Under the pieces are notes generated by a model. The model saw only the letters and a list, made by a program, of their open reading frames with translations. It was not told where the DNA came from and searched no databases. Below are positions 32,616 through 47,379 of a DNA stretch of 64,000 nucleotides, one piece after another. This stretch comes from Tanytarsus gracilentus. Its lineage: Eukaryota; Arthropoda; Insecta; Diptera; Chironomidae. Position numbers and translations under genes: made by a program. The stretch is from assembly GCA_038502055.1 (NCBI GenBank), contig JAXRKN010000040.1:1240001-1304000 (forward strand). The letters are read 5' to 3'. Position 1 is the first letter of the stretch. Each line of letters opens with the position of its first letter.

Positions 32616-35600
32616 ACAGAGTCTTAAATTTGTCAATTTGAAGCAGGGACAAGATTTTTCATGAGTTTATATACTTTGTATGTAAAAGTATTAACTTTGT
32701 TTTTTATCCTAATTTCATTGTTAATTTCTTGTAATTTAAAGAAATATTTAAATCTTCATTCGCACAATTTAAACTCAAAATCACTCCTCAGGAAATAAGT
32801 GAGTATGTGCAAGCAAAAAGAAATCAACATTCAACACATCTTGAGATAGCCGAGGTGAAGGAATTATTTCATGGAAGTTCCTTGACTTGTACTCAATAAT
32901 TCATTTTCACGTCGGCCGCATCTTAAACATAGAATTTTTTCGCTTCCGTTCGGTTACATCTTCTTAAATGAAAGCTAATTGAATGTGACTTGCTCGTTCT
33001 CCCTCACTCAATTAACTCGATATTGAGCAGATCTCGATATGTTGTGTACACACAATTTTTTACGATTCTCGAACTTGAACCGAAACACTTGAAGATTTCT
33101 TGATACTTTTTATGAGATTTTATGCTCATAAAAACGATTTTGTGATGAAAGGTTCGAAATCTTAACGATGACGTCAAAATTTTTACAGAGCAGAGGGAAA
33201 TTCCAACTTGCCTTTGAATTTAAATTTTTTTATTGTTTCGCTCAACGCGGATTTCGTGAATGGAAATTTTTTTCGCTTTATGACTCCAAATTTTTTTAAA
33301 GGTGTGTTAAGAATGTCCGGATTCACAATGATCTTTAGATCTATACAATATTAATTGATTTCTTTACTCTTCATAAAATTTTCCAGCTAATTTTACTCCA
33401 CATAAAAATTTATCGGAGATCATTAATTTATAAAGATTTTTTTCTGTAACGCCGCGCTTTTAAATTAGTTACTAATGGGTTGTAATATCTCATTTTTAGT
33501 TCATATGTGAGCGAATGAATCATAACACATTGTTAATAGATTTTCATACATGAAAAACTCTTTTTCTCAAAGGTTAATTCAATTTTCATTTTTTGGACAT
33601 TTAAGAAGAGATTAAAAAATGATGATGAGATTTTTTGGCGTCGGATTGGTGTGTGGGCTAATCGAAGATGGTCAAATAAGAGCCATCCGACGATTAACAA
33701 AAATGTTATTCATAAGAAGAAGATATTAAAAATATTTTTAAAGACACCCAAAATTTATGAATGGCTTTTTTAATCTCTGCTTCGTGACTATTGAATCATG
33801 TTTGTTTCTATGTGTGTTAATAGCAACAACAAAGCAAGAAGTCAATCAAAAAATGTTTAAAAATTGAATTTTTGAGTAAATTCAATCTCTTTGTTTTTCA
33901 TGTGGGCATTATGACGATGATTTTAGTCTTTTAAAAATAGTTGAAAGACGAGAAAGATGAAAAAGATTCCTGAGAATAATTTTTCGAGGCATTTTAAACA
34001 CAATTGCATTGAGATGTGGTTAATTACTGTAACACAAGACTTCAAAGAAAAATCTCAATGGGAGGAAACTCAAAATTTAAATTTAATTAAAGCAAGAAGA
34101 AGGAAATTAGTTCTTTTTTGAGGTGAACGTTCATTTAACTAGATTCATGAGGTTTACCGCACGATCTTGCTCGAAATCTTTTAAGAAACGAGATCGAATT
34201 TCACTCTTACACCTTTGCAACTTTCCTCTCCACTCTTTTTATTTTATTTTTCATCATTCGATCTCAATAATAATATTTTTTTAAGAGACTAAAATATTCA
34301 CTGAACAACAAATTTTATGTGGCTGAGAGTGAGTGGAAAAACTTGTTGTGTGCTTGGTTTTTTATGCTCGTTATATTAACATAAAGGCATTAAAAGATCA
34401 TTTTGAGAATGTCATATTTATACTTTAATTCATTGATGACGATCATCTCCGGTGAAAAATGGGTTTGTCTTACTTTTTTTTCGACTCTAGAGATGTTTTT
34501 TAAATTTCTCTCCACACACAAAAATATTGAGTGTTTATTTCGTAGAAAGAGATTAAAGAGTGACAGATTAAAAGCGTTAATTATTCATAAGTGGCAAAAC
34601 GTGATGAGAATGACGAATGAGGAATTGTCGCTTTGAAAATATTATTAATCTTGCGACGTATCAACAAGTGCTCTCATTAAGACAACATTTGTCTTGATTT
34701 TTTTGTGTAGATGTAAGAATTTCATAATATATTATATATCAAAAAAAATCTTTCTCTTTTCGAGCGCATAATTTAAATCTTTTCAGCAAACTAGTAATCA
34801 AGCACAGCTTCCGAGAAAATGTTTCGAGTCTATAAGAAATCGCTTCAAGGAAAGTAAACCCGTTTTAATGAGGGGTAGAAAGGAGACCGCATTGAGCACC
34901 CAAATGATCGCTAATAATTCAATATTATACAGATTAACTACAAACGTATGAGCGGAAGGATTTAATAATATCGCATCACCATTATTTCGCTCGGAGCAAT
35001 TCACTGCGCACTCACACGAAATTAAATTAATTTTCAATTATGTGTTCTCTTACTCCAATTTCATTTCACTTCTCTTTCTCTCTTTCTATCTTCGATTACA
35101 ATTTCAATTCAAGTTGTTTGATCTTTCGCCGCCTCGTGACGCCGAATAAAACAAATATTGAGAGTATATAAGTACTCGAGTGCAGGCATGAGAAAATATC
35201 TGTAATCTTCAAAAAATAAAAATCTTTCGCATCCAGATGCGATTTACGCAATCATTTTTCGAGCTCTTTCGATATTTCGCATTTTAATTTTTTTTAGATT
35301 GATGCTAATTTAAAAAGTATATGGTAAAGGTCAATGTGAATTAGAGTTCAAAGAGTTCGATAAACAATTTTTTTCGACTTTTTCCAATCGCACATGCACA
35401 CAGACACAAACTTTTGACCAGCAGACCTTGATAATTGCCATTAAACTGATTTATATTTAAAATTTGTTTTTTTGAATTCTGTTTTTCGGTCACTCTCAGA
35501 TGACTCATGTGAGGGAAGTTTCAAATATAATCACGAGTAACATGTACAACCTAATTGCGTGTATTACTAACAACTTATTTTGCAACAAGATTATTTTAGC

Positions 35601-38600
35601 GAAGCGAGTGATGAAATTTGTCAACGTTGCAACTGCTAAATTTATCTAAATTGATAGCAAATTAATTACAACTTTTAATGGCGCTAAAGCTCTGCTTGAA
35701 AATATTAACACACCATACAGTGCGAGAATGCCTTACGAATTATGAAGAGTCGAGTCAATAAATATTAAAATGAATAAATGGTGTGACACGTTCTGGATGG
35801 AAACTTTTATATTTCAAACAATTTATTGCTATAAATCTTGGAAAAACAATTTTATTAACACTTTACATCTAAACAATACCTTAGCAGTCAAACTCCATTT
35901 TAGGACCTTTTAATGTCTTTGTGATGTCGCGATAAAATTAAAAAACAATTGCATATCTTCAATAATCTTTTATGTAATAAAATCATAAAAATTATCGTCC
36001 AATTAGCGTCCGGTATCATCGCGAGATTTGAATGTCTTTGCCTTGAATACAGATTATAAGGCAGCGATGCGAGCCATATTAAGAGTCTCCGCGAACACAT
36101 ATTGAAAATGTATACACACGTCTGCTTTATGAATATCAATTAAAGAGCGTCGCTTTGCATGTTCGATTCACACCTTGATTGATCTTTTCCACACATAAAT
36201 GCTCGCACACACACACACGAGCAGTGATTCTTCATCGTCATGTAGAGAAATAATTTTTTTTCGGGCGTAGATAACACCAAAAATGACTATGACAAAAAAT
36301 ATTCATCATTTTAAAAAAGAATATCTGGATGGAATTTCAATAGACTCGAGACTGTTTAAATTGACTCGCATTCCACACATGACTTTTTTCTCTCCTCTCG
36401 AAACTCGGTGCTGAATATAATTTTCAATCAATCAGCAACTGCCAAGAGTGCATAAATCAAACAATTTTCGAGAAGTTTTATGAAAATATTTCCTCTCACT
36501 CGTCATTGCTCCTTTAAAAAGCATTCCGCAATGATTTTTCTGTTTACCTCGCGTAGCGAGAGAGTTCTCAAGTGAGTTGGAATTCCAATGCAATATAATA
36601 AGCTTGCTTTGTGTATTTTCTTATCTCAACTCGACTCTCGACTATGCGCGATAAAAAGAATTTTTTTTTATTTATTCAATCGCAAAGGTAAGCAATTATT
36701 ATTATTACTTCTGTACTTTGAGTGTGAGTATGTGTAATGGTGAAAATATACCGCGAGTAGGAAGCACTTTTTTGATATGAAATGTGCGATGAGAGCAAAA
36801 AAAAATATTGACGCAATAAAATTATCAATATAAATTTTTTTTCATGAGAATTGTTTGTCGAAAATTAGTTTTGTGTATTTAGGTGCGAGCGATAATTTTT
36901 CATGGGAAAGTTTTGCGGTTGAAGTTCGAAGAAATTTTTAATTTAAATTTTTTGCTTTAAATTTCTTACTTTTCGCATGTGTCACAAATTGAATGATACA
37001 AATTGGTTCTTAATTTGTCTTCATGTTCAAATTCTATTCAGAAGTATATAGGGAGAGGTTACTCAGTTGTAGGTCAAATTTGTCTTTAATTGATGGCAAT
37101 TGTGATTTAATAAAATTATCGCAATTCACTCGCATGATAGAAATATTTTATTGAGTGCTTTACAGTCAAAGTCCACGAGTTTTTTTTAGTTTCGAAATCG
37201 AATAACTTTTCAACCACATAGTAAATCTCACGCAGATTTACGACTACAAGAATTTATCGTTCGTTGCAACCTTTTTTCACACTTTAACGAGAAACGATAA
37301 AAATATAATGTCGAAAGAAAAATTCGCGAAAACGAGAAAAAATCGTGACAGAAATATACCGCAACCACCTACTCGGATGATTGAAGTCGATTGAAAAATT
37401 TGAAGGCCGAACTTTTTGACGCCAACCGAAATTTTTTTGAATTTGCAAATTTACATTCAATTTTATCCTAAATAATTTCTGTTTACAACGCCAAACGAAC
37501 TGAAACACAGACATAAACATACACGAGACTCCTCTCACTATGTGTCGACTTTTTGGCATTGCAAGAGGAAAATCTCAGCAATTTTTACTGTTTATATTCG
37601 CATTGGGAATACGATGGCAGCCGCATCATTAAAGTGTGCTATTCATTCGACAACAATTGACAATAAATGTCGCACATGGCAACCTCATGAACCAGGTGAT
37701 CTGTTAACCTCATAAAGTTTTTTTTCTACTAAAATGGCAGATGATGATTGATTGAAAGTAGCACTCGTTAAAAATATTTGCAACTTTTAATTGTGAAATT
37801 TGATAAATTCATTTTTAACTATTTATACGGTCGAATTAACTCTGGTCAAAAAATATATTGACTGCACTTTTGTATTCAGTTGATCGCATGTCGAAAATAT
37901 AAAAAAATGCATTGAAATTAAATTGTGCAAAATGTGCAATAAAAATTTGAATCTCACTTTATGTCAATCGAGTAGGAATGCTAATTTCCATCGAAAATTT
38001 TTATTAGTTATTCAAAAGTTGTTTATTTTATTCGATCGGACGTGATAAAAATTTGATTTGAATTTAAACAAGCTTTAACAGGAGTCTTTATGACATCTCG
38101 TCGATAGAATTTTATTTAATATTTTGCAAATGATGTCATTTATTTAAAAACTTCTGTTGCTGTGGCTTTTCGAGAGTTTACAACTTAAACAGTTCAGTTC
38201 GAATGTCTTTGCACAAACACAACACTGTCTCTGGTTATGGTTGTAGTGTGTTACGTGTCTGTAGTTGTTGAACAATTTTTTACTTCTTTTGTGTAAAAGC
38301 CCACAGGTATCGTCGATGCATCAACTCCATTTCTTCTTCTTTATCTTTTTTTTGAGCGATGGAAGGAAAAATTCTCCTACGGAAAGCGAAGGCAGTGAAA
38401 AGAGATAAATGTGCGCAGTGAAGGAGTGGAGAAACGAAGTACTGCACATGCACGATAATCTTTTTGAATGCACATTTATCTGTCTCGTTACCTTACTGAG
38501 GAGAAACTAAAAAAATTGTTGTGTAAAATTCAAGGAGAATCGTAATGTTTTCTTGCTGCTTAGAAATGTCAACGGAATAAAAGATTGAACTGTTTGTTTA

Positions 38601-40800
38601 GTCAAAAGAGAAGTATAAGAAGAAAGAAAAATAAATAAAAGATTGAATATGCGAGAAATGTTCAGAAAGTTCTTTAATTAGTAAAATTTTCCATTTAGGT
38701 CTCGCTTTTCGTAAACACTTTTTGGTTTCGTAAAAAATTTCACAAAATTGTTGTGAAATTATTTCCGCGACACGAAATGCCCTTCTCTCTTGTCATCTCC
38801 AATGGACACGCTCAACATGAAATTTCTTTAAATTTGATAGCAACAAAAAAGAGTCACCGCGCGAGAGAATCATGAAATTGCAATGTGATATTTGCAATTT
38901 TCTTCATCTCCTTCTTCACACATAGTTCGTCAAGAGTTTGGTAGTTGTCGTGAGGATTTACAATAGGATGCATACATTAGTTCTGTCAACAGCAGTAGAG
39001 TGTTGCTTTTTTATTAAGGAAGTACACTTTATGAGGTCATAAAATTACTTTATGTCAATAGTTTCATGGGTAGACAAAAAAGTTTTTAAAACATGTAGAA
39101 ATGTAACGGAATTTAATGCAATTTTTTCGTGAAATTAATTCACACACATTTTCAATTAATTTTGAGCTTTGATATTTCGTTCTTGAAAAACTGGAATTTT
39201 CACAATTGCCACGAAGCGAGTTGAGAGCGGCCCGCTAAAGTCGTACATTTGGCGAAAAAAATGCCATCATCTTCGACTCAAAAAGAGTCAACAGTATTTT
39301 TTTTCGGAAGATTTTTCATTATTTGCTTTGAATAATTCACACTCACACGTTTTGGAGCCCGTACATCCGTGAAAGACAAACTCTCTGCGCTTTAAAGCAG
39401 TGAAAGAAGATAAAATAATAAAATTTACTTACGTTTCTTTACTTTTTTATTCTACTGCAAGATGAAAAGAAGTTGAAAAATGGATTTTCGATCGTTTGAA
39501 ACTTTTTTATTCTTTTTGCTTGACTTCTTTATTTATTCCTAAATTTCAATGCAATCCAAAAAGACGAAAAGAAAAATTAATTTTTTTTTTCACAAAATCA
39601 CAAAAAATTGCACAAAAACTGACGAAATTTTTATCATTAATTTCGCTTAATAATTTTTTATATCTTCTCGGTTTCTATGTATTATCGATACGACTCTTTT
39701 TTTATGACGCATTCGATATGTGCATACACACTTTATACTAAAACAAATGAATTGGTGAAGGAGAGAAGAAAAGAGGTAATAAAAAATATATTTTTTCTCT
39801 TTTTTAAACACACCTGTTAGCGCGATCACGTTTGAACGTTTGAAAATTTAACTCAGTACTGACTCTCTTGATGTTGAAAACTGCTCGTTTTGTTAAAAGC
39901 TTATGATCAGCAACCTCTGAGAGAGAGTTTTGTAAATTCTCTCAATATTCTCTTTATTCTCTCATGAGAGGATCGAACGCAGAGCATAAAAGTTACAAGA
40001 GTGACGAAAAATATACAGCATGGAGACACTCGAATCACTTCTTTAACGATCTCAATAATTGTCATTAATTGCTTAATTTTATAATTTGGCTGACAGATTA
40101 AAGTGTTTTTATGCCCTATAATTGTCTCACGACATCATCTGCTTGTGAGTTGCAATTATTGAGGTCGTAGACAAACAACTTTTTAATTTATTGATAACAC
40201 TCGAGTCAGAATACAGTTTGTGTGTTGGCGGTGATGATGCAAATAAAGGAAGATTTTTAAGTATCTCTTGACCTTCACATTCGTTGTAGTGCAAAAAATT
40301 GCGTGCTATAAAAAAATCATCGCATTCACTCGTTGCGTTAAGGAAAACCGGGTGGTCTCATCTTTTTACATTTTTCTTTCTTTATTTTTTTCTTTAGAAG
40401 TGCATTCATTTTGAGAGCGAGAGAGAGAGAAAAGATCAATGACTATCATCGACTGTTGAGACTCTTAACATAAGAGATATATTTTTATTCTCTAATTTCT
40501 CTTTTATTGCGAGCTTTCGAAAATAATTTCAACCAGTAAGAAGTGCATATATTTGAAAACTTGGGTTCGAACCTTTGAAATATTTTAGATTTTTTTCTTT
40601 CACCAAATTTTTTTTAACTTTGAAATTTTTCAAGTTGATCCGCATTAAGTAAAAAGTTACAAGATTACTAAAACATTTGAAAGGTTTTGACGATCACTGT
40701 TGAAGTGCTCTCGTAAATTTTAAATTTCCTCCCTACGCATTTTCATCACACTGTAATTAAATACTCTATTAATATCGTTGAATATTCTCAGGTGTGAAAA
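32616..40800. other. Gene desert, middle part
   Basis: About 8.2 kb without a supported gene. Short ORFs have no recognisable domains or protein-like composition. TATATAAG at about 35167 and several patches of GAGAG and CACAC motifs may be regulatory. No tRNA, simple-repeat block or mobile element was recognised here. Confidence 0.45.
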
Positions 40801-40955
40801 CTGATTAATGTTTCACGGATATTTTGCCACATGAGCACAGCTATTAAAACTCGATGATCTATGAGTGGAATTTTCATAGTCTGCGAAAAAGTTTATCACG
40901 TTGTTGCTGTTTATTGTTCATTAGTCGGAAAAACATTTCCACAGCGTTGATTGGG
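40801..40955 (+). repeat. Direct repeat, copy A, left of the PHD gene
   Basis: Begins CTGATTAATGTTTCACGGAT and ends GCGTTGATTGGG. It matches 42300-42461 in the same direction over its full length, with about five substitutions, one 1-nt gap and one 8-nt insertion in the other copy. The two copies bracket a segment of about 1,344 bp that is not repeated. Confidence 0.9.
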
Positions 40956-41092
40956 AATAAGCAATAAGGATAAAAATTAATCGATTGGAAGTTAAAAATT
41001 CGCACGTTGTTGTTTTATTTAGTTATAAGAATAAAGTTTGACTCGGTAGAGTATTTAATTCACAGCTCTGAGATTATGTAAAAGGAAATGGT

Positions 41093-42049
41093 TTAATAAA
41101 GGATTGGTACACGTCCAACGAAGCTCTGATCCATACATTTTGGGCAAAGATAATCGTTGACACTTGCTACTCGAGCGCAAGAAAGATGAAGAGGAAAGCA
41201 CCCGCAGACACGGCATGTCCACACATCTTTGGTGTTATTTCGTGCAGGACAGGAGGCATGAGTACACTTGTTCTTGACATGGCTCTTATAATGTGGATCA
41301 TTTTCCCATTCTGCCATCTTCATTGGAACAAAGATGCCTTTCATTCGCATTTGATTTTGCCACTGCTCCTTGGTCATAGACTTCATTCCACACATAATGC
41401 ACATCGAATCATATCCAGCTTTGATTGTGTAGTTTTGAACGCAGGTACTGTGAACAAATTTAACCTTCCATTGCCCTTCCAAGTCTTCTTGTCCATCCTC
41501 TTTTTGTTTATCAGCAGTGTCCTTGCAGCATTTTGAGTAAATTGAAGTTGCTGGATGATATTCCGGAATCGTTTCATAGCAAACATAGCAGTAAGCGCTT
41601 TTTTCAGTGTGTTGAATAATATTTGTGTCAGGTACATGACTGTTGCAATACGATTGGTGAGCTCCAATGAATTGTGTCACACAGTCATTATCACGGCCGC
41701 AAGGAAAATGCCAAAATCGATCACATCCAGCATGGCTACATTTGACTGCAGCACTCCTATTATTACATAGAAAGCACTCAATGTTTTTGAACTCATATTC
41801 TGCAGCGATAATATCATTCTTGAAAAACCCATAGAGACCTTGTTTATCTCTCCCTGAAAGAAATAATTAAATTTGGTAAATTACAAACATTTTTAACTTT
41901 TTAGTTTTACCTTTTTGAGGAATATTGTAGGCACTCAAAAGACAGTAGTAGTGAACGTCGAGGCCATCCTTTGATATCATCTCACCGTACATTGCATTAT
42001 CGTCATTGTCGTATTTGCAAATATCGCATTTTACTTTAATTTGAGCCAT
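41093..42049 (-). CDS. PHD-finger protein of the PHF7/G2E3 (pineapple eye) type
   Basis: Two exons, 42049-41911 and 41853-41093, give 299 residues. Three zinc-binding modules are visible. Residues 9-~115 form an extended PHD: CDIC, then HYYC, CFLC, CSHAGCDRFWHFPCG, and CNSH. The second runs from about 128 (CYVC) through HSTC to CIMCG. The third runs from CTHASCPA through CRVCGCFPLHLSCA to CPKC. This series is the N-terminal plan of G2E3 and PHF7; the HECT domain of G2E3 is absent, as in PHF7 and fly Pineapple eye. Such proteins read histone tails or act as ubiquitin ligases in the nucleus. AATAAA lies at 41019-41014. The whole unit sits between two direct repeats (40801-40955, 42300-42461), suggesting it was inserted here; one intron argues against retrotransposition. 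Confidence 0.87.
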
Positions 42050-42299
42050 TTTTACGAAAATAATTATTATTTTTAACTTCGCCCGCCAAAATGTTTTCTC
42101 AAACCTGATCAACGCCGAAAACCTGTATAACTCGAACAAATTTCAAATTTAAATTTCCAAACCGCTAAAACACACACTTTTCATTAATTTTGGTTTTTTA
42201 ATTATAATATTGTAATTTTAACACTATAATCATGTGGAATTAGATCTTATGGAACCGACATTTTAAAAAATTTAAAATTTCTCTACTTTTGAAGGATAG

Positions 42300-42461
42300 C
42301 TGATTAATGTTTCACGGATATTTTTCCACATGAGCACAGCTATTAAAATCGATGATCTATGGATCTATGAGTGGAATTTTCATAGTCTGCGAAAAAGTTT
42401 TTCACGTTTTTGCTGTTTATTGTTCATTAGTCGGAAAAATATTTCCGCAGCGTTGATTGGG
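42300..42461 (+). repeat. Direct repeat, copy B, right of the PHD gene
   Basis: Same direction as copy A, with an internal 8-nt duplication (GATCTATGGATCTATGAG in place of GATCTATGAG). It begins about 250 bp upstream of the PHD gene start codon, so that gene's promoter probably lies between its ATG and this repeat. Confidence 0.9.
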
Positions 42462-45400
42462 GAAATTTTTTGAGTCCAAACAGAGCATCTGTTAATAGCA
42501 TAAATTTTAGCTTATATAAGATGAGTGGCAAATTATACAAAGATTATGTTTATAGATCATAATCCATTTTTAATTGAGCGCTAATCCACCCAAAGAGCTA
42601 TGTTGAGATTAAAAATGTTTGCGTTTGGCTATTGCGAAGATTTCCCGGATCAAAACATTTTCCGTTTCTATTCATTTTTGAAAAATGCCGATAGAATATT
42701 TAAACATTTACTTTTTCGAGTTATATTCACTTAGATTGTCTATCAAAGTGAATAATTGGAATTTCCACGCACACAAGCTGAGACAGTCGGAAAATCTAAG
42801 TCGAGCAAAAAATTCCAAACTTCGTTTTACTGCTTTTTTTCGTGAGTATTTTTATCTCATCTTAGTGATGCATAACTATAAATACAGCAGCCGAGCAATT
42901 TTCGTCTCTCTGTGGTTGACGCTTGCATGCTAATTAGTTTCTATCGACATTTAAATTAAACAAAATTGCATAATTTTATTTCATTTAGAGAAAAATCAAT
43001 TTTAAAATTTCACTAAGATATGTGATAACCTCAAGTGCACTTATATACAAACTACCATGCAACAATAGCATTTGTAATAAAACAAATCAAAAGCATTTCA
43101 GAACCGCCAGACATTCTGTTTTCATTTTACTCATGACAAATAATTCTCGCGCACTATAAAGTGTGTGGAAATGAGAATATTGCGTTTGACGGAAAATGCA
43201 TCATAAACAGCCACCGAATCGACTCATACGCTTCAAATTTCAACATCAAAGAATGACTTCTTTTAAACGAGATATTTTTGTCTCACTTTAATTTTGACTT
43301 GTGTCCAAAATGGAAATACACGATACAATAATTCTTCGATATTTTAAATTATTCCTGGAGAACAAAAGGTCTTTTGAACACCTTAAGATATTTTATTTAT
43401 TTTAAAGTAATTTATATTTTCTTTAAATCTCCCAAAAATTAAATCAAAGAGCTTGACAAAATTTTTCTTACGACCCCCTATAAAAATACTAAAATATATC
43501 ACAGCGATGAATGTCAAGTGCTTAAAAATTATTGTTTCGATGCAACATTGAAACATCAAGTGATCACTTTTGATCTCGTATGATGATAGAAAAATGCAGA
43601 TAATGTGAGAATGCCGGCGTCTGTAGAAGATCATCTTGACGTGCTGATTTTTTTGGCAGTGATGATCTAATTATACCGTTAAATGATCGCTATTAAAGTT
43701 TCTTCACAGAATTGTCTGTACAAAATTGCAATAATTAAGACAAAAAAAATTATGACGTATTTTTCAATGTTTCAACCTAAAACAATAAAACATTCGATCA
43801 TTCAACAATTTTTTTTAGTTTTTTCACTCCGAGAAATGAGTCGCGCACGTTCAGTCATTCAGAAACTGTTGAGAGGCGAGGAACAAAAATAAAAGAAACC
43901 TTTTTGTTCGGGGGTTTCTTGTGCATTTTCACATTTCATTTGAGATATCTTTTTATTATTTCTCGTTTCGCGGTGATTCTTCTTCCAACAAGTGTGTTTT
44001 CACAAGCTGAAAATTCGCGAAGATTTTTTTTTGAGAAAAGAGTAGTTGTGTAGATGAACCTGTGAAGCTTATTAGCGAAGAGAATTTTTTCAAGTGTAGC
44101 AGCACTGATAAGTTGGCGAAAAAAATTATGAAAGAGGAAATGTGATTTTTATTTTTAGACTCACTTCGACTTAATTAAAAAAATTATTTTTGAACTCTAT
44201 TATTCACGGTTTACGTGTGAACTTATTTTGGAATACGTTTTTATTCCGATTACCGGTTAAAAAGGTGAATGAAAAAAAATTCTTAACGACATTTTTGTGT
44301 GTGTTATGTGTGCACGTTTGTAGCGTCATAGACACTTTTTAATACCATTTTTTTTCTCCTGTGAACCACCAGCAGTTTAAAATAATATTTAATACGATTA
44401 AGCGAGGAAGACAATTTTTGGAGAAACCTGCAACCAATAATTGGATTCGATTTATTTTTTTTGGGTAAATATGTTTTTCTCTTATTGTTTAAGCTTTGAA
44501 TTTATTACGTAATATTTCGAGAGAATTAATAACTTTTGGACCCATTCTTACGATGATTCTCTTCTTTAATGTGTTAAACACAGCGACTACGCGTTTAGTA
44601 AAAATGAATGTTTTTATAATGTTCAAATATGTTTAAGATGAGACACAAGATTTGTCAATAGATTTAATTTTTTTTTATCTCGCTGTTTGACGTGTACTCA
44701 GAAAATAAATATCTTCATTTGATTTTCGATCAAATGTGCATGTCATTTTTGAGGACATGTTTTTTTGTGAGTGACTCAATGGACGTGATTCAATAATATG
44801 GGAAAAATATTGAACGGATTTTCTACGAATTATCGATTGTGGTTGAGGTCAATCGTTTATTTAAATAATTTTTATAAGCTTATAAAGTCTCCACAAGGAA
44901 AAAGTTGTTTAGTGAAAAATTGTCCAAAGACACTCGTAGAAAATAACAAATAAAAAATCTAACATTCTTAACATGCTACGTGGAGTGAATAATCATTAAC
45001 GCATGTTGTGTCTTCCAAGAGATGACGATTGAGATCGGAAATTAATACGAAATTACTCAAAGCGCTGTCGTCTATTTAAGGTAGAATATTTATGGCTGGA
45101 AGAGCGTTAATTGGATTTTCCCTTAACGAGTATCTGATTTTTCCATATGAAAAACAATTTTTCAAATGAGTTATGTTACGTATGGCACACAGTTCTAGGT
45201 GCATATTGTCATACGATATTTTTTTTTGTTTTTCTTCCCTTTCTTCTTCATTACACAATTCCTCACACGACTCCCATTCATTCAGAAGACCAAATGGTCG
45301 ACTTCTTATTCTTTTCAACTTTTATGTTCTCTTTATAGCAGAGTGAGAGCTCGCCTGTTGATAGTAAAGTGGAAATATGTTTTTACAGCAGCAAACAATT

Positions 45401-47379
45401 CTTGAATAAATAATTTTTTATATGCACTCGGTGTGCTCACATAAAGCACTGCCTGCGTTTACATAAAAATGGAATTTGTTCCCTTTATTATTGTTATTTT
45501 TTTTCGGTAAGAAGTCGACATTCTGTAAGATGAGTACAACCTGCGCACGAAGGCAGAATTTCTCGTTTGCTCTTCGTTCACTTACCAAAAATGGATTATT
45601 ACAGTGGTTGGCAACAGAAGTGACTTTTTGCATCTTTGCTGATTTTTATTTCGATGAAAATTTCATGCCGTGATCCTCGGCATGTCTGATTAAGTAGTTT
45701 TGAGTCCCTCTACGAAATTATTTATATTTCTTTTTTTTTGGTTTCGGTCCCACATGTGATGATAAATTGAAGAGAATCTCGCGATAATATGTGCAAAATC
45801 ATTCTATATACTAAATAAAATTTACTGAAAAGGGGACACGTTATTATGAGAGATTAAAGTGATTCAAAACATGATTAAAAATCAAGGTCAATTTTCTTTG
45901 AGGAATTCTAGTAATTTTGTTTGATTGAAAATTTTGTAAATAAAATTTCTGTTTACACTTCAAGTTGATTATTAATTTTTTCAATTTTAAATGAAAATAT
46001 TCGAATAGTTGAAATTTTAATGGAATGAGCAACGAAAAATGTAGTTTTTAGTCTTCTAGTAGACAGCACCCAAAACTTTTAAATTTAATCTATAAAAACT
46101 CAGAGCAAAAAAAAATTGAGGATGATCTGCTCATAAAAGATGACGAGAAAAAAAAGTAGAGAGACGCCTTAATGGCCACGATTGTATGCAGATTTTCTCG
46201 TGAAATATGTAATTGATCTTTTTGCGACAAACGAGAATTTTTCGGATCATCAAAAAAATTTAAATTTTTCATTTCCGTCGACAGAGAAAAAAATACTCTT
46301 TCTTATCATCGGTTTCAACTGAAGTGTCATGAGTTATGTGAACGCGAGGAGTTGATAAGCTACTTGGGAGATACTCGTAAATTTTTCTTTCAATGTTGCA
46401 CTCAATAAAAATCGAATTGCTTCTTCTCTCGAAAAGGTTCCAAAATTGAATCTCAGACAAACGAACATAAATTGAAAACACATCGCGAGATTGAATTGCC
46501 GTCTGCTCACATTCCTCAACAATTTCTTCTTGTTTCTCTCCACTCTTTATAATTTTCAAGAGAGCTCTGTGGATGGGTAATGGTTGTGTTGTATGTGCGA
46601 TTATTGCTAATGGAATTATTGTGTGGTACGCTTGTGGCCAAGATCGAATGTCAATGTTAGTCTCTCATCATCCACACAAATAAGCTCGCGCATTTGCCTT
46701 TTTTTATTACATCACGTAGGGAAATTACATTGCGCGGTGCCAAGGTCGCTGGTTGAGATTAAAGTGCGTTAGCGGCACAATTTCTACACAATGTCTTACA
46801 ACTCAACTATTCAATGGCTATTTTGACTTAATTTCCAATGTCGGAGATATTTTCTGCGTAATTTACTCACAGATAGATTGTAATGATGATGATGATGATG
46901 TGTCACTGCAGAATGTGTAAACACGACTGATAGTGAGAATTTATGAGAATTAATATGTGAGAAAATTTATAATTCAAAAAGCTTAATTTTAATTGTTTCA
47001 AGTAACTTTTAATTGAATAAAATTTTAATTAAAATAAGTTGACTCATTAATAAATTTTGAGATTTTCAGCATAAAATTGTGATTAAGAAAAAATTATAAC
47101 CACTGATTATTCCTGAGCCCCGTTGAGACAAAATTAAGAGTTCAAAATTTTATTTTATTTTTCTGCTAAGAATTTAACTTCAAAAACAAATTTTAATACA
47201 AAATTGCACGAGAACATAAAAAATGTATTAAAAATTGTCTTTATCAGTTGTTTCCTGTAATATTTACAAAAATCTTATTTCCTTTCGAAAAACCTCATCT
47301 TTCTCAATGAGTCACCAAAATTTATCAGAAAAAATAAGAGAAATTATCACAATTCAAGTGAAATTAAACCAACTATGAA
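42462..47379. other. Gene desert, right of the PHD gene
   Basis: No gene supported. At 43847-43885 the sequence ACGTTCAGTCATTCAGAAAC followed by GAGAGGCGAGG resembles an initiator region but lacks a TATA box. A (GAT)n tract of six units sits at about 46886-46905. The rest shows nothing I can name. Confidence 0.4.

Noticed and set aside
40560..40585. GGGTTCGAACCT, another B-box-like site
   Set aside because: It is a short palindrome without any surrounding cloverleaf.
43847..43885. Initiator-like region (TTCAGTCATT) with GAGAG
   Set aside because: No TATA box or downstream promoter element at proper distance, and no splice donor that would link it to a gene; kept only as a note in the desert entry.
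46880..46906. (GAT)n tract
   Set aside because: Only about six units, ordinary microsatellite noise.
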